From Phyllobacterium zundukense (lineage in GTDB: Bacteria; Pseudomonadota; Alphaproteobacteria; Rhizobiales; Rhizobiaceae): a stretch of DNA of 64,000 nucleotides. The notes under the pieces are model-generated. The model had not been told where the DNA came from. It ran no database searches and saw only the letters and a list, made by a program, of their open reading frames with translations. Below, piece by piece: positions 1-7,783 of this stretch (position 1 is the stretch's first letter; each line of letters opens with the position of its first letter). The DNA is taken from NCBI RefSeq assembly GCF_025452195.1, contig NZ_CP104972.1, positions 248,001-312,000 on the forward strand. Reading direction: 5' to 3'. The translations under genes were made by a program, and so were the position numbers.

Positions 1-117
1 ACTCGGATATTGCGTTCTTGCATCATTTCTTCCAGATCGCGCAGGCTCGGGCCATAAGTCAGATACGCGCGCACACAGCAGAATGACTGATCGGTCGAAA
101 TGACGTCCCTTAAACAT
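1..117 (-). pseudogene. IS6-family transposase, N-terminal fragment with frameshift
   Basis: Reading leftwards from an ATG at 117, the protein begins MFKGRHFDRSVILLC, the characteristic start of IS6-family DDE transposases. Near bases 72-76 the frame breaks. The expected continuation (YLTYGPSLRDLEEMMQERNI) is found in another frame, which fits loss of two bases. The remainder lies outside the window. With the frameshift the copy should be inactive unless programmed frameshifting occurs, which is not usual for this family. The frameshift could also be a sequencing error. Confidence 0.7.
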
Positions 118-172
118 CTGACCTCTCCGAAGTTTCACCGGAGATAGATAATGGCCCTCTCGTACCGAAGAG

Positions 173-186
173 TTTGCGACAAAGCC
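173..186 (-). repeat. IS6-family terminal inverted repeat
   Basis: The 14 bases read GGCTTTGTCGCAAA on the minus strand. They match the conserved outer tip of IS6-family elements and mark the junction between the element and the flagellar operon leader. Confidence 0.7.
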
Positions 187-264
187 GAACGAGCTCCCAT
201 CTCTGCAAGGTTCACGCAAGCCGACGCTGTTAGCGCTCTATCCATAAATGGGCAGGAGAGTGTC

Positions 265-1146
265 TTGGGTATTCTTGTTGGACTCGTCGTGACGATGGGA
301 TGTCTTCTCGGCGGATTTATCGCAATGGGCGGCCATGTTGCTGTGCTCATGCAACCTTGGGAATTCGTCATCATCGGTGGCTCTGCGCTCGGCACATTCC
401 TGGTGGCCAATCCGTTTTCGGCGGTCAAGGATACAGGCCGGGCCTGTATGGAAGCCTTTACCAACAAGATTCCCAAGCAGCGGGACTATCTCGATGTGCT
501 CGGTGTCCTTTATGCGCTGATGCGGGAGTTGCGCGCCAAGTCGCGTAATGAGGTTGAGGTTCACATTGACAACCCAACGGAATCAACAATTTTCCAAACC
601 TTTCCGAGCGTTCTCAAGAACCACGATTTGACTCATTTTATCTGCGATTATTGCCGCCTCATCATCATCGGCAATGCGCGCTCGCATGAGATCGAAGCCC
701 TGATGGACGAGGAGATCCACACCATCTCGCGTGACAAACTCAAGCCCTACAATGCCATGGTCAGCGTCGCCGAAGGCCTTCCGGCACTGGGCATCGTTGC
801 GGCAGTACTCGGCGTGATCAAGGCCATGGGTGCACTGAATGAATCGCCGGAGGTGCTCGGCCATTTGATAGGCGCAGCACTCGTTGGAACCTTCGCCGGT
901 ATTTTCCTCTCCTATGGCGTCGTCGGCCCGATTGCCACCAAGATCAAGACAACCCGTGAGAAGCAAAACCGCCTCTACATGATCGTCAAGCAGACATTGC
1001 TTGCTTATATGAATGGCGCACTGCCCCAGATTGCGCTGGAATACGGCCGCAAGACCATTTCCGCCTATGATCGCCCGTCCATCGATGTTGTCGAACAGGA
1101 AACGCTGACACCATCGGCCCCTGCCCCGTTGCGGCAAGCGGCGTAA
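265..1146 (+). CDS. motA: Flagellar motor stator protein MotA
   Basis: This inner-membrane stator subunit forms the proton channel with MotB and drives flagellar rotation against FliG. I place the start at the TTG at 265, giving 293 residues that begin with the family-typical [16 protein letters not shown] membrane segment. A purine-rich ribosome site (AGGAGAG, 254-260) sits about 4-5 bases upstream. An in-frame ATG at 151 exists, but it would translate through the IS6 terminal repeat and is an artefact of the insertion. Four hydrophobic segments are visible, with the conserved [17 protein letters not shown] stretch carrying the motor proline. fliM follows after 7 bases, so it heads the motA-fliM-orf-fliN-fliG-flhB operon. 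No MotB is in the window. Its native promoter may have been displaced by the IS. Confidence 0.93.
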   Translation: MGILVGLVVTMGCLLGGFIAMGGHVAVLMQPWEFVIIGGSALGTFLVANPFSAVKDTGRACMEAFTNKIPKQRDYLDVLGVLYALMRELRAKSRNEVEVHIDNPTESTIFQTFPSVLKNHDLTHFICDYCRLIIIGNARSHEIEALMDEEIHTISRDKLKPYNAMVSVAEGLPALGIVAAVLGVIKAMGALNESPEVLGHLIGAALVGTFAGIFLSYGVVGPIATKIKTTREKQNRLYMIVKQTLLAYMNGALPQIALEYGRKTISAYDRPSIDVVEQETLTPSAPAPLRQAA

Positions 1147-1153
1147 GACAATC

Positions 1154-2092
1154 ATGGAGATCGAAGCCGAACAGAAACGACCCGACGCGCTCGCAGAGAA
1201 CATCCTGCGGGCTGCAGGCCTCTCGGTCGATGACCTTAAATCGCTGGAAGCAGTCTTCCGCGATCTTGCTGGTTCATTCGGTTCGAGGGTCGCAGCCCAG
1301 ACAGATGTCGCGATAGGTGCAGAATTCATCCGCATTGAATCGCTTGAGAAGGATGCGATCGGCGAGAATCTCCTTAAAGCCAGCCTTGTCGGTATGGTTC
1401 CGGTTGCCAAGTGGGGATCACGCCTGATGCTCGCTGCAGATCGCAATTTTATCGATTGCGGTGTTGAAGCGCTATTTGGTTCCGGCGCAAGTCACGACAC
1501 TGGCGCTGCGGCGCGGCCGCTGGCCTCCGTCGACCTTGGCATCGCCGGACAGATATTTAGCGATGTTACCGCTTCGCTCGATCATATTTTCTCGGCCGGC
1601 GGTGAGCCGCTTTTCCAGATCGGCGACCTCGTCGAGGCTGCGCATCTTGCACCAGGTACGGTCACGGAAACACGCATGATCTGCTGCACGATCGCGTTGA
1701 AGGCTACCGGGCGCTCGGGTCAGATCCTGATCCTTTTGCCGCGGTCGAGTTTCAAGCCAATGCAGGAAGCAATTGCCCGGTTGCTTCGGCAGCCGGCACA
1801 TCATTCCGATCCTGCATGGGCCAAGAAACTGCGGCTCGAAGTCAGCCGTGCCCGCATCGATGTTGAAGCCTATCTGCAGCAAGGCTCGATGACGCTCGAA
1901 CAAATCGCTCTGTTGCGGCCGGGTCAGGTGCTGCATTTGCCCAAGGACGCAATCGATCAGGTCCGTTTGCGCAGCGGCAAACAGGCGCTTTACAAATGTC
2001 GGCTTGGCAAGGCGGGCAGCGCATTCACCGTGCGGATCACCGATTCCGTCAATGAAGAAGAGGATCTCCTCGATGAGCTTGCCGCTGATTAA
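1154..2092 (+). CDS. fliM: Flagellar motor switch protein FliM
   Basis: FliM is the central C-ring switch component that binds phospho-CheY and links FliG to FliN. The 312-residue protein has an N-terminal and middle CheC-like part and a C-terminal SpoA (surface presentation of antigens) domain from about residue 230, visible in the YLQQGSMTLEQIALLRPGQV stretch. Rhizobial FliM proteins are divergent from the enteric ones and this one fits that pattern. It starts 7 bases after motA and its last 20 bases overlap the following small membrane-protein gene. Confidence 0.88.
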   Translation: MEIEAEQKRPDALAENILRAAGLSVDDLKSLEAVFRDLAGSFGSRVAAQTDVAIGAEFIRIESLEKDAIGENLLKASLVGMVPVAKWGSRLMLAADRNFIDCGVEALFGSGASHDTGAAARPLASVDLGIAGQIFSDVTASLDHIFSAGGEPLFQIGDLVEAAHLAPGTVTETRMICCTIALKATGRSGQILILLPRSSFKPMQEAIARLLRQPAHHSDPAWAKKLRLEVSRARIDVEAYLQQGSMTLEQIALLRPGQVLHLPKDAIDQVRLRSGKQALYKCRLGKAGSAFTVRITDSVNEEEDLLDELAAD

Positions 2093-2531
2093 TTTTATTT
2101 CGATCGCGCTGACGGCGGTGTCCCTCGTCGTCTTCTTTGCGGCGCTGCGCAAGGCCAACCGCCTTACAGCCATGAGCCGCATCATGGCACATCAGGTCGC
2201 CAGCTCTGCCGCCAATCTGCAGCAGGCATTGGCGATCCTGCAGGCGGAGCGGGAAAGCTGCCGCGATGAAAGTGTCCGGCTTGAGGCCAGGCTGAAAGAT
2301 TCCGATCGTGTGCGTTCCGAAATCAGCCGCGCCATCGACCTTGTCGAACGTGCAAAAAATGATCTCAAGGACAATGTCAGGGTGATGCCGGCATCTGTCC
2401 AGCAAGCAGATATTGCCCCGGCAACGCCCGCGTTTGTTACAAAGGCGGCACCTCTCGCTCCCGCAAAGAATCTTCCCGTATTCGTCAACCGCATCGTGCG
2501 CAGCGCCGATGTGGCAAGCGCCGTCCTCTAA
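2073..2531 (+). CDS. Flagellar-operon membrane-anchored coiled-coil protein
   Basis: The chosen ATG at 2073 gives 152 residues beginning MSLPLINFISIALTAVSLVV, a single N-terminal membrane anchor. A long charged helical stretch follows (about residues 35-105, rich in Arg/Glu/Leu, probable coiled coil) and then a Pro/Ala-rich tail. It overlaps the end of fliM by 20 bases, which supports translational coupling, and it precedes fliN. Alphaproteobacterial flagellar operons often carry an anchored protein of the DUF6468 type at this position. I think it belongs there but cannot confirm it. A role in motor assembly or placement is inference from position only. Confidence 0.7.
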   Translation: MSLPLINFISIALTAVSLVVFFAALRKANRLTAMSRIMAHQVASSAANLQQALAILQAERESCRDESVRLEARLKDSDRVRSEISRAIDLVERAKNDLKDNVRVMPASVQQADIAPATPAFVTKAAPLAPAKNLPVFVNRIVRSADVASAVL

Positions 2532-2549
2532 CTCTGGGCTTTCCAAATC

Positions 2550-2903
2550 ATGACCATTTCCGACAAGACCTCCATTGAAGACGAACTCAACGAAGCGATC
2601 GAAGATTTGAAGCGCGATGATCCGCAGCCGAACCGCAAATCGGGGGGCACGAAACCCAACATCGATCTCATCATGGGCATCCCGGTGGATGTCCAGGTCG
2701 TACTCGGCAGTACATCGATGCCCGTCGCCAATCTTATGAAGCTTGGCCGCGGCGCCGTTGTCACCCTGGATAAGCAGATCGGCGATCCGGTCGATATCGT
2801 CGTCAATGGCAGGGTTATCGCCCGCGGCGAAGTGATCGTTCTTGAGGACGATTCCTCGCGCTTCGGTGTCAGCCTCACCGAGGTTATCGGCAGCGGCATC
2901 TGA
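2550..2903 (+). CDS. fliN: Flagellar motor switch protein FliN
   Basis: FliN is the lower C-ring protein, a SpoA-domain partner of FliM. The 117-residue protein has an acidic N-terminal tail (about 35 residues) followed by a complete SpoA domain: IDLIMGIPVDVQVVLGSTSM, then LGRGAVVTLDKQIGDPVDI and VNGRVIARGEVIVLED. The hallmark GDPVDIVVNG turn is present. It lies 18 bases after the coiled-coil protein gene and 38 bases before fliG in the same operon. Confidence 0.92.
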   Translation: MTISDKTSIEDELNEAIEDLKRDDPQPNRKSGGTKPNIDLIMGIPVDVQVVLGSTSMPVANLMKLGRGAVVTLDKQIGDPVDIVVNGRVIARGEVIVLEDDSSRFGVSLTEVIGSGI

Positions 2904-2941
2904 TCCAAAATTCACACCACAACACTTAGAAGCCGGGCCGC

Positions 2942-3970
2942 ATGAGCGATCAAGAAATACCTCAAAGTTCAAGCGCCATCATGGATCTGTCAGGTCCGGA
3001 AAAGGTGGCGGCATTGCTCGTGGCCATCGGGCGACCATCCGCATCGCGGCTGCTCAAGCATTTCACCGCCGATGATCTGCGTTCGCTTGCCGGCCATGCG
3101 CGCAAGCTCGAACCGATCACGCCGGGCGATTTCGAAGAGCTGGTCAAGCAGTTCGAAAACGCCTTTGCCGATGGCGCGCCGGTATCCGAGGCCGGGATGC
3201 GCTTCGAAGGATTGTTACGTGAAACGCTCTCGGCCGACGAAGCCAGCGCCGTCATCGAGAACCGCCGTCCGGAATTGCTGACGCAGGAGTCGGTGTGGGA
3301 CCAGTTGCCACGCATTCCAGCCGACGTGCTTCATGCCTATCTGACCGCACAACATCCCCAGGTCAGCGCCTATGTCATTTCCCGCCTGCCTTCCGATATT
3401 GCCGCCAAACTCCTGATCCGTTTTGATGCGGCAGAGCGCAGCGCCATCATTCAGCGTACCTTGCACATCCGTAAAGTTGATCCAGCTGTTTCGACAATGC
3501 TGGAGGGCATCCTGCAGCGCGAAGTCACTGGCAGGGACAATACAAGTTCCGAAAAGAGCCATCATGGAGCGGTCGCCAATATCATCAATCAGCTGGAAAA
3601 ATCTGAGATTGACGAATTGCTTGCCGGCCTGACCGATCTCGGCGCCGATGATCTTGCCAAGATCAAAGCCAAGCTGTTCACCTTCGAGGACATCGTGCGC
3701 ATATCGCAGCGTGCCCGGCTTGTTCTTTTCGACGAAATCCAGACAGATGTGGTCACGACAGCGTTGCACGGCTGTGAACCGCAGTTACAGGAACTCATCC
3801 TGCAGTCGCTGTCCACCCGCGGGCGGCGCATGGTGGAAACCGAACTTTCCAGCCAGACCAACGTCAACGTCAATGCGGTGACACAAGCACGGCGGGCAAT
3901 TGCCCGCACGGCGATTGTGCTTGCAGACCGCGGTGACCTCAAACTCGAAGCCGAAGAGCCGGCGGCATGA
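2942..3970 (+). CDS. fliG: Flagellar motor switch protein FliG
   Basis: FliG is the rotor protein that contacts MotA and sets the direction of rotation. At 342 residues it has the usual three domains. The N-terminal domain begins GPEKVAALLVAIGRPSASRL, the middle domain carries a QHPQVSAYVISRLPSD segment equivalent to the EHPQ motif, and the C-terminal domain holds charged residues for MotA contact in the VRISQRARLVLFDEIQTDVV region. The ATG at 2942 follows GCCGGGCCGC with only a weak ribosome site. flhB begins 17 bases downstream. Confidence 0.9.
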   Translation: MSDQEIPQSSSAIMDLSGPEKVAALLVAIGRPSASRLLKHFTADDLRSLAGHARKLEPITPGDFEELVKQFENAFADGAPVSEAGMRFEGLLRETLSADEASAVIENRRPELLTQESVWDQLPRIPADVLHAYLTAQHPQVSAYVISRLPSDIAAKLLIRFDAAERSAIIQRTLHIRKVDPAVSTMLEGILQREVTGRDNTSSEKSHHGAVANIINQLEKSEIDELLAGLTDLGADDLAKIKAKLFTFEDIVRISQRARLVLFDEIQTDVVTTALHGCEPQLQELILQSLSTRGRRMVETELSSQTNVNVNAVTQARRAIARTAIVLADRGDLKLEAEEPAA

Positions 3971-3987
3971 GGCGAGGTCGCTAGCCG

Positions 3988-5052
3988 ATGTCGGAGACGG
4001 CCGACAAGGAAAGCAAAACCGAGGAAGCCACTGAGAAAAAAGTCAGTGATGCAATCGAAAAAGGCAATCTGCCTTTCTCCCGGGAAGCACCAATCCTTGC
4101 TTCGATCATCGCTTTTCTCATCATCATGGTTTTCGTCGTTGTGCCCAGCGGCGCAAAGCTTGCCTCGTTTCTTTCCGAACTGCTGGATAAATCCGACGAT
4201 TGGCGGCTGAGCAGTGCCGACGATGCCCGCCAATTGTTTGGCATTATCGGCGCGGCTGTTGGTTTGGCCCTGCTGCCGATCCTCATTATCGTCCCTGGCG
4301 CAGGTATCCTCGCATCCGTCCTGCAAAATGCGCCGCGCATCGTCTTCGATCGCATCCAGCCGGAAGCGTCGCGCGTTTCCATCATTAAGGGCTGGTCGCG
4401 TCTTTTCGGTTCAGCCGGCCGCGTCGAGTTCCTCAAATCCACGTTGAAATTTGCAGCCGCGAGCATCATCGTCTTCATGATCTTCTTTAAGGACAGCCAT
4501 TTTTTCGTCGACGCGATCATCACCGAGCCGAGCCAGTTGCCCCAACTCATCCGCACGCATATCGTGCGCCTGCTTGCCTCCGTAGCGATTGCCGTCACCG
4601 TGCTTGCAGCATTTGACCTGGCCTGGACCCGGATTCACTGGCGCAGCGAGCTTCGCATGACACGCCAGGAAATCAAAGACGAGCACAAACAGGCAGAAGG
4701 CGACCCACTGCTAAAATCGCGCTTGCGCTCACTTGGCCGTGACCGGGCACGCCAGCGCATGATCGCTTCGGTACCGACTGCCACACTGATCGTCGCAAAT
4801 CCGACACACTTCTCGGTTGCTCTGCGCTACAATCCTGCCCAAGATGGGGCACCCGTCGTTGTAGCAAAGGGTCAAGATATCATCGCCCTCAAGATCAGGG
4901 AGATCGCCGAGGCACACGACATACCCATATTCGAGAACATCCAATTGGCGCGGTCACTTTACAAGCAGGTCCAGGTCAATCACGTCATTGCTCCGGAATT
5001 TTATAAGGCGGTAGCTGAACTCATTCAATTTGTTAATGGACGCCGTAAATAA
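3988..5052 (+). CDS. flhB: Flagellar type III export switch protein FlhB
   Basis: FlhB is the inner-membrane export-gate component that switches substrate class after autocleavage. The 354-residue protein opens with the typical hydrophilic SETADKESKTEEATEKKVSDA segment split over residues 2-22, then has four membrane segments. The cytoplasmic domain contains the intact autocleavage motif NPTH in IVANPTHFSVALRYN. Length and motifs are normal, so it should be functional. It is the last clear flagellar gene of the operon, and a small gene of unknown function follows 26 bases later. Confidence 0.94.
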   Translation: MSETADKESKTEEATEKKVSDAIEKGNLPFSREAPILASIIAFLIIMVFVVVPSGAKLASFLSELLDKSDDWRLSSADDARQLFGIIGAAVGLALLPILIIVPGAGILASVLQNAPRIVFDRIQPEASRVSIIKGWSRLFGSAGRVEFLKSTLKFAAASIIVFMIFFKDSHFFVDAIITEPSQLPQLIRTHIVRLLASVAIAVTVLAAFDLAWTRIHWRSELRMTRQEIKDEHKQAEGDPLLKSRLRSLGRDRARQRMIASVPTATLIVANPTHFSVALRYNPAQDGAPVVVAKGQDIIALKIREIAEAHDIPIFENIQLARSLYKQVQVNHVIAPEFYKAVAELIQFVNGRRK

Positions 5053-5078
5053 TTGCGTAAATTCAAGCGGATCAATAT

Positions 5079-5510
5079 ATGAAGCGAACACAATATTCCG
5101 TTGCCCGCGTCGAGATCATCTCGGCGCATCTGCAGGAGGTCATACACGATCTTTGCCTGGTGGATGTAGCAGACTATATCGCCTTCATTCGTTGCGAACT
5201 GTTCGGCAATATTGCCGATATCGTCAATTCTGCGACGGAACTGACCTTTTACCCGAATACGCTGACTTTCGGGCTTGGGGGCGAGTACACACTCGACTGG
5301 AATTCAACGCCAAAAGTGATGCTTGATCTGGAATTCAGCAATATGGGGGTGAATGCTTATTTCAGATTGACCCTGTCATCCGATTCCACCGAGATAGACT
5401 TGCATCACGTTCGATTTTCCGAAACGGGCAAAAGTCCGGCCGATAATACGGCTCTGCTCGCGGCAGCGTTCGACAATGCCCGGCTGCCACAGCTCACTGC
5501 ACCCGGATAA
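5079..5510 (+). CDS. Conserved-looking hypothetical protein after flhB
   Basis: I do not recognise this 143-residue protein. It is soluble, has no signal peptide or membrane segment, and shows alternating hydrophobic beta-like stretches (ELTFYPNTLTFGLGGEYTLD, VMLDLEFSNMGVNAYFRLTL). Codon use resembles its neighbours. It begins 26 bases after flhB and ends 3 bases before the convergent vjbR stop, so it probably belongs to the flagellar transcript. No function is proposed. Confidence 0.7.
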   Translation: MKRTQYSVARVEIISAHLQEVIHDLCLVDVADYIAFIRCELFGNIADIVNSATELTFYPNTLTFGLGGEYTLDWNSTPKVMLDLEFSNMGVNAYFRLTLSSDSTEIDLHHVRFSETGKSPADNTALLAAAFDNARLPQLTAPG

Positions 5511-5513
5511 GTT

Positions 5514-6305
5514 CTAGAACCTGCTGGCAATGGTTGGCATCTCGATGACGCCCAAGGCCAGCGCCGTCGCCACCGTCGATGTGCGATTGGAGCAACCAAG
5601 CTTGTTCTTGGCGTTCTGCAGATAGGTCACGACGGTCCAGCGGCCAATGTTGAGAATCTCGCCAATTTCACCGTCGGTTTTGCCGTTGGCGGCCCAGTAC
5701 AAACAATCCAATTCGCGTTTCGTCAACAGCTTCGCGACGACCGCCGCCAGGCGCGGATTGCGATTGCCATGCAGGACATTGTGCAGGCGGGTCGAAACTG
5801 TCGCCAACCTCTTTCGCATCCCGTCCACGAATGCAGCTTCATGTGCGCGTTCAATGTCGAAAGTGAAAAGTGTGACTCCGCGAAAGCCATGTGCATTCGA
5901 GGCATTGACGGCCAGATAGAGATTACCTAAACCGCGCGCCTCGCAATCGCGCAGAAAGTGTCTCACCTCCATCGACAACCCACCCTCCGCCGAGAGGTTG
6001 CGGATGGTGCCAGGTGCATTTCCATGCTGTTTAGATACCCTTATGGCCTGCATGATCGGATCAACCGAGAAATAGTTCTTGGCTGCATAACGCATCACCC
6101 ATTTCGTCGGCACAGTAGTGAGGACAGATATATCCGGAGCAGGACCGCGATAGGGGCCAGGCTGATCGCTATGGCCCACATGCGTGATGTGGCGGCAATT
6201 CAGCTGCTGCCTGATTCCAACAAGCATTTCAAGGGTGTCATGCTTGACGGTCCCACTTATAAAACCTTCCTCGAAATCCGGAAAATGGGCCAGATCAAAA
6301 TGCAT
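5514..6305 (-). CDS. vjbR: LuxR-family quorum-sensing-type regulator, VjbR-like
   Basis: The 263-residue protein has an N-terminal autoinducer-binding domain (about residues 15-185) and a C-terminal LuxR helix-turn-helix (about 195-260, LLTKRELDCLYWAANGKTDG). From memory it closely resembles Brucella VjbR, including the NIGRWTVVTYLQNAKNKLGC recognition region. VjbR controls flagellar and type IV secretion genes and is encoded beside flagellar genes in Brucella. The acyl-homoserine-lactone contact residues are conserved as W69, Y73, D82 and P83, with the same spacing as TraR W57/Y61/D70/P71. No LuxI synthase is in the window. The gene converges with the flagellar operon. Confidence 0.82.
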   Translation of the reverse strand: MHFDLAHFPDFEEGFISGTVKHDTLEMLVGIRQQLNCRHITHVGHSDQPGPYRGPAPDISVLTTVPTKWVMRYAAKNYFSVDPIMQAIRVSKQHGNAPGTIRNLSAEGGLSMEVRHFLRDCEARGLGNLYLAVNASNAHGFRGVTLFTFDIERAHEAAFVDGMRKRLATVSTRLHNVLHGNRNPRLAAVVAKLLTKRELDCLYWAANGKTDGEIGEILNIGRWTVVTYLQNAKNKLGCSNRTSTVATALALGVIEMPTIASRF

Positions 6306-6617
6306 CGCGGGAGTGAACCATTTCCTCTTGGCAGAATATGCCGGTATCTTCGTTAAAATTTAAAAATTCGAACTGGTTGAAAAGGCACAGAATCAATAAC
6401 CTTGCATATGGTTGCACGAGCTTTGCCCGAGGCACAAGTCGCTGAACTATTGTATTGCCGCTTTGTCACATTTTTACAACGCAGCTGCAATCTCCAGTTG
6501 AAAGTTGCGTTTTGCTGCTCCCTCGTTTTCAGGAGGTCGCTTTTTGCCTGAGGCCGGACATTACACAATGCTGGTTCACCCATCGCTCGTCACTTTGGAC
6601 TGTGGTAACCCTTACGC
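6306..6617. other. Intergenic region between divergent vjbR and the DUF3095 gene
   Basis: About 310 bases separate the two divergent starts. The side next to vjbR is AT-rich. I found no convincing lux-box palindrome or sigma-70 promoter by eye, only short weak inverted repeats (for example AACGCA/TGCGTT around 6479-6513). Promoters for both genes should lie here. Confidence 0.4.
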
Positions 6618-7772
6618 ATGATCACAAAAACATCTGGCGATTTCTTTGACGCCCTCCCTGTCTTCGAACACTTCGAGGGTGTTTGCGACCCCGGTAACTA
6701 TAAGCCGCTCCCGGATGACTGGGTGTTGGCAACGGCCGATATTGTTGATTCAACTTTGGCGATTAAGGCAGGACGTTACAAGGCTGTAAACATGGCCGGC
6801 GTGAGTGTCATCTCCGCTCTCCTCAACGTGCTTGACAGGAAAAACTATCCCTTCGTTTTCGGTGGCGATGGGGCATTGGTGGCACTACCGGCATTCACCA
6901 TTCCGCTCGCGCGCGAAGCTCTGGCCGCTGTGCAATCCTGGGTTGCCGACGATCTGCAGCTGAAGCTGCGTGCCGCCCTTGTCCCGATGCGCGATATCCG
7001 GGCCGAGGGTCTTGACGTGCGCGTCGCCCGCTTCAAGGTCAGCCCCGACGTTTCTTACGCGATGTTTGCCGGGGGTGGGGCGAGTTGGGCGGAAGCGCAG
7101 ATGAAGAAAGGCGCCTACGCCATCGAACCGGCTCCTTCCGGTACCCGGCCTGACCTGACCGGTCTTTCCTGCCGCTGGAATCCGATTGAAGCGCGCAATG
7201 GTAAAATCGTGTCGATCATCGCGGTACCGGGGCCATCAGGTGCCAGCGCGCAATTTCAGACGCTCGTCAGCGACATCATCGCCCTCGCAGCCGAGCAGGG
7301 CCGCGGCGCCCACCCGCTTCCCGCCGAGGGACCGCCGATAGGCTTGGTGACCAAAGGTGTCGATGCCGAAGCACGGGCCACTGCCCCGGTTGGAAAACGC
7401 CTTTCCCGCAAAATCGCGATTATCGGACAGATTATCTTGACTTTTTTGCTCGACAGGCTCGGACTTACTGCGGGCGGCTTCGATCCGAAGCGCTACAAAA
7501 TCGAATTGTCGCGAAATTCCGATTTCCGCAAATTTGACGACGGCCTCAAGATGACCATCGACATCGATGGCCAGCTTTCGCAGCGCATCGAAATGCTGCT
7601 CGAAAACGCTTCGAAAGCGGGTATCGTTCAATATGGCTTGCACCGGCAGGATGCTGCGCTGATTACCTGTTTCGTGCCGACGCCACAGGCCCACGACCAC
7701 ATTCACTTTATCGATGGCGCAATGGGTGGTTATGCTATGGCAGCAAGCCATCTGAAGGCGAAAATGTCTTAG
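6618..7772 (+). CDS. DUF3095 protein, divergent nucleotidyl-cyclase-like
   Basis: The 384-residue soluble protein reads as a DUF3095 family member. Its N-terminal half looks like a class III cyclase core. The ATADIVDST stretch puts an Asp at 41 and FVFGGDGALVALPA puts another at 84. The 43-residue spacing matches that of the two metal-binding Asp in class III cyclases (44 in both clear cyclases of this window). The C-terminal half (from about 250) contains ELSRNSDFRKFDDGLKMTID, typical of the family. Whether it makes a cyclic nucleotide is not established. It begins a region with two clear cyclases and a cyclic-nucleotide-binding protein and is convergent with the nucleotide-sugar dehydrogenase gene. 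Confidence 0.8.
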   Translation: MITKTSGDFFDALPVFEHFEGVCDPGNYKPLPDDWVLATADIVDSTLAIKAGRYKAVNMAGVSVISALLNVLDRKNYPFVFGGDGALVALPAFTIPLAREALAAVQSWVADDLQLKLRAALVPMRDIRAEGLDVRVARFKVSPDVSYAMFAGGGASWAEAQMKKGAYAIEPAPSGTRPDLTGLSCRWNPIEARNGKIVSIIAVPGPSGASAQFQTLVSDIIALAAEQGRGAHPLPAEGPPIGLVTKGVDAEARATAPVGKRLSRKIAIIGQIILTFLLDRLGLTAGGFDPKRYKIELSRNSDFRKFDDGLKMTIDIDGQLSQRIEMLLENASKAGIVQYGLHRQDAALITCFVPTPQAHDHIHFIDGAMGGYAMAASHLKAKMS

Positions 7773-7783
7773 GAGGTCAGCGG

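Larger units (their letters stand above)
1..186 (-). mobile_element. Truncated end of an IS6-family insertion sequence
   Basis: The window opens inside an insertion sequence whose transposase end points left, off the window. Its outer boundary is a terminal inverted repeat at 173-186 which, read on the minus strand, is GGCTTTGTCGCAAA and closely resembles the GGCTTTGTTGCAAA-type ends of the IS6/IS26 family. The transposase start lies about 55 bases inside this end, as is usual in the family. The element abuts the motA leader, so it separates motA from whatever originally lay upstream. The other end and any 8-bp target duplication (on this side it would be bases 187-194) cannot be seen. Confidence 0.75.

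Noticed and set aside
151..264. N-terminal extension of motA from an ATG at 151.
   Set aside because: It would translate the IS6 terminal repeat; family members begin at the GILVGLVV segment, matching TTG 265 with a ribosome site.
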